A DNA stretch of 64,000 nucleotides, from positions 1 through 64,000 of the forward strand of contig NZ_BAAAEN010000028.1 in the NCBI RefSeq assembly GCF_039523035.1, read 5' to 3'. Shown one piece after another: positions 63,139 to 64,000 of this stretch; within the stretch, counting starts at the first letter, position 1, and each line of letters opens with the position of its first letter. The DNA is from Pigmentiphaga daeguensis. Lineage in GTDB: Bacteria; Pseudomonadota; Gammaproteobacteria; Burkholderiales; Burkholderiaceae_B. The notes below the pieces were generated by a model. That model was not told where the DNA came from and made no database searches. It saw only the letters and a program-made list of their open reading frames with translations. A program made the position numbers and the translations under genes.

Positions 63139-63603
63139 TTACTCGGGCCCGGCCGGGGACGGCTTGGCCCGCCTCAGCTTGAAGCTGCTCATGGCCGTGG
63201 CCACCAGCGTGCCGGCCTCGTCCCGCACTTCGCACTGGCAGAAGGCGATGGTCCCGCCGGCATGCCGGACCTCGGCGCGGGCCGTCAGGTCACCCCGTCC
63301 CGGCGCGATGAAATGGATGTTGAGGTCTACCGTTCCGGAAGTCTCCATGCCGGACTCGATCGTGCGGGTGGCGATGGCCATGCTGGAGTCCATCAGCGTG
63401 GCGATGGCCCCGCCATGGATGACCCCGCGCCGGTTTGCCAGCCGCGCGCTGGCGGTCATGACGAGCAGCGAGCGGCCATGATCGGCCTCGCGCACGGAAA
63501 TGCCCAGCCATGCGGCGAACGGCGCCAGGGCCGAGCCCGCCAGGGGGCCGGTGGGAATGACCGCTTCCGGCTCCAGCACCGCGCAGGACTCGGGACTATC
63601 CAT
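63139..63603 (-). CDS. PaaI-like hotdog-fold thioesterase
   Basis: A 154-aa hotdog protein. The signature HGGAIATLMDSSMAIATRT contains the central helix with the catalytic Asp; VDLNIHFIAPGRGDLTARAEV and IAFCQCEVRDEAGTLVATA follow, as in PaaI/YdiI thioesterases. It may release CoA from stalled or toxic intermediates of the pathway. It overlaps the end of the lyase-like gene by 8 bp, so the two are co-translated. Confidence 0.9.
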   Translation of the reverse strand: MDSPESCAVLEPEAVIPTGPLAGSALAPFAAWLGISVREADHGRSLLVMTASARLANRRGVIHGGAIATLMDSSMAIATRTIESGMETSGTVDLNIHFIAPGRGDLTARAEVRHAGGTIAFCQCEVRDEAGTLVATAMSSFKLRRAKPSPAGPE

Positions 63604-64000
63604 GCGCCGCCACTCCCAGCAAGGGATTCAACCCGCTCTGGGCGACACGGCTGTGCAGCGTGCGGCCCAGGGCTTCCTCGCACATCGCCGCGGTTGCCAT
63701 CAGTCCCTCCAGGTCGATGCCGGTGGACACCCCCATGGATTCGAACAGGTTCACCAGGTCCTCGGTCGAGACGTTGCCGGTATGGCCGCCGCCGTACTTG
63801 ACCTTGGCCGGATGCCCGCCCACGCCGCCGAAGGCGCAGTCGAAATAGCGGCAGCCCGCCTCCAGCGCCGCCACGTAGTTGACCAGGCCGGTGCCGCGCG
63901 TATCGTGGAAGTGCGCCACGGTCGTCACCTCCGGCAGTTCGGCGTGCACCGCCGACATCAATTGCTTGACGGTCCGCGGCGCAGCCATGCCTGTCGTGTC
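63596..64000 (-). CDS. HMG-CoA-lyase-like protein, partial (5' end outside the window)
   Basis: The C-terminal 134 residues of a DRE-TIM metallolyase. The window edge begins in DTTGMAAPRTV, typical of HMG-CoA lyases; the metal histidines are in AHFHDTRGTGL; and GGHTGNVSTEDLVNLFESMG matches the usual SGNLATEDLV. In HMG-CoA lyase the active-site loop reads GLGGCPYA with the catalytic cysteine; here it is GVGGHPAK, with His in place of Cys. The enzyme is probably a lyase or aldolase for another acyl-CoA or hydroxy acid, or needs another acid catalyst. The N-terminal half, with the DRE motif, cannot be seen. Confidence 0.85.
   Translation of the reverse strand, partial: DTTGMAAPRTVKQLMSAVHAELPEVTTVAHFHDTRGTGLVNYVAALEAGCRYFDCAFGGVGGHPAKVKYGGGHTGNVSTEDLVNLFESMGVSTGIDLEGLMATAAMCEEALGRTLHSRVAQSGLNPLLGVAAHG

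Overview
The window is a gene-dense, high-GC chromosomal segment from a beta-proteobacterium. It most resembles Alcaligenaceae (Bordetella/Achromobacter type). This is inferred from five Bug-type tripartite tricarboxylate transporter (TTT) receptor genes, many FCD-GntR/AraC/MarR-controlled carboxylate catabolic operons, and the close kinship of core genes (ubiA, proC, edd, recG, oxyR, fpr, rlmJ). No phage, insertion sequence, CRISPR array or rRNA was seen. One tRNA, tRNA-Ala(CGC), is present.

Layout. 0.1-7 kb: a YpeA-like acetyltransferase, two small exported proteins (one Rap1a/Tai-like), a lipoprotein peptidase/hydrolase, a pirin-DUF488-ogt run, a DUF4142 protein and a GST. 7-9.5 kb: ahpC-ahpF with a recognisable OxyR site. 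9.5-15.2 kb: a P-loop kinase, then two catabolic units (GntR / CMD-like / Bug / GntR, and FAH / Bug) with striking repeat operators. 15.3-24 kb: rlmJ, a BON protein, a purine permease, edd, an exporter, proC, yggS and ubiA. 24-28.4 kb: an unrecognised 619-aa coiled-coil lipoprotein, an aryl-CoA ligase and dps. 28.4-36.7 kb: recG-oxyR, ridA-like, a KimA-like K+ transporter, a DUF1857 protein, fpr and an alcohol dehydrogenase with an FNR-type promoter. 36.7-42.4 kb: hipBA with repeated operators, the tRNA, an alpha-hydroxy-acid dehydrogenase/Bug operon whose first gene has been lost, a phospholipase D gene lacking its first half, and a second dps. 42.6-52.8 kb: an MFS protein, opgD, a FUSC transporter, cadR/cadA, yaaA, ychJ and a formamidase-like hydrolase. 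52.8-64 kb: a large catabolic cluster with a TPP enzyme, Bug, AraC, crotonase, NMO-like, MLE-like enolase, Bug, CoA-transferase, crotonase, MarR, thioesterase and an HMG-CoA-lyase-like protein that runs off the end.

How genes work together. Peroxide defence is heavily represented: OxyR, AhpCF, two Dps proteins and YaaA. The last 11 kb is the best candidate for an undescribed system. Two crotonase operons 5 kb apart and on opposite strands carry the same promoter/operator (AGTTGA, 26 bp, TCAACTATATT) at the same place relative to -35, -10 and start codon. Both crotonases lack one of the two usual catalytic glutamates, and the HMG-CoA-lyase-like enzyme lacks the usual catalytic cysteine. Together they suggest a co-regulated CoA-dependent pathway for an organic acid whose chemistry is not the textbook one.
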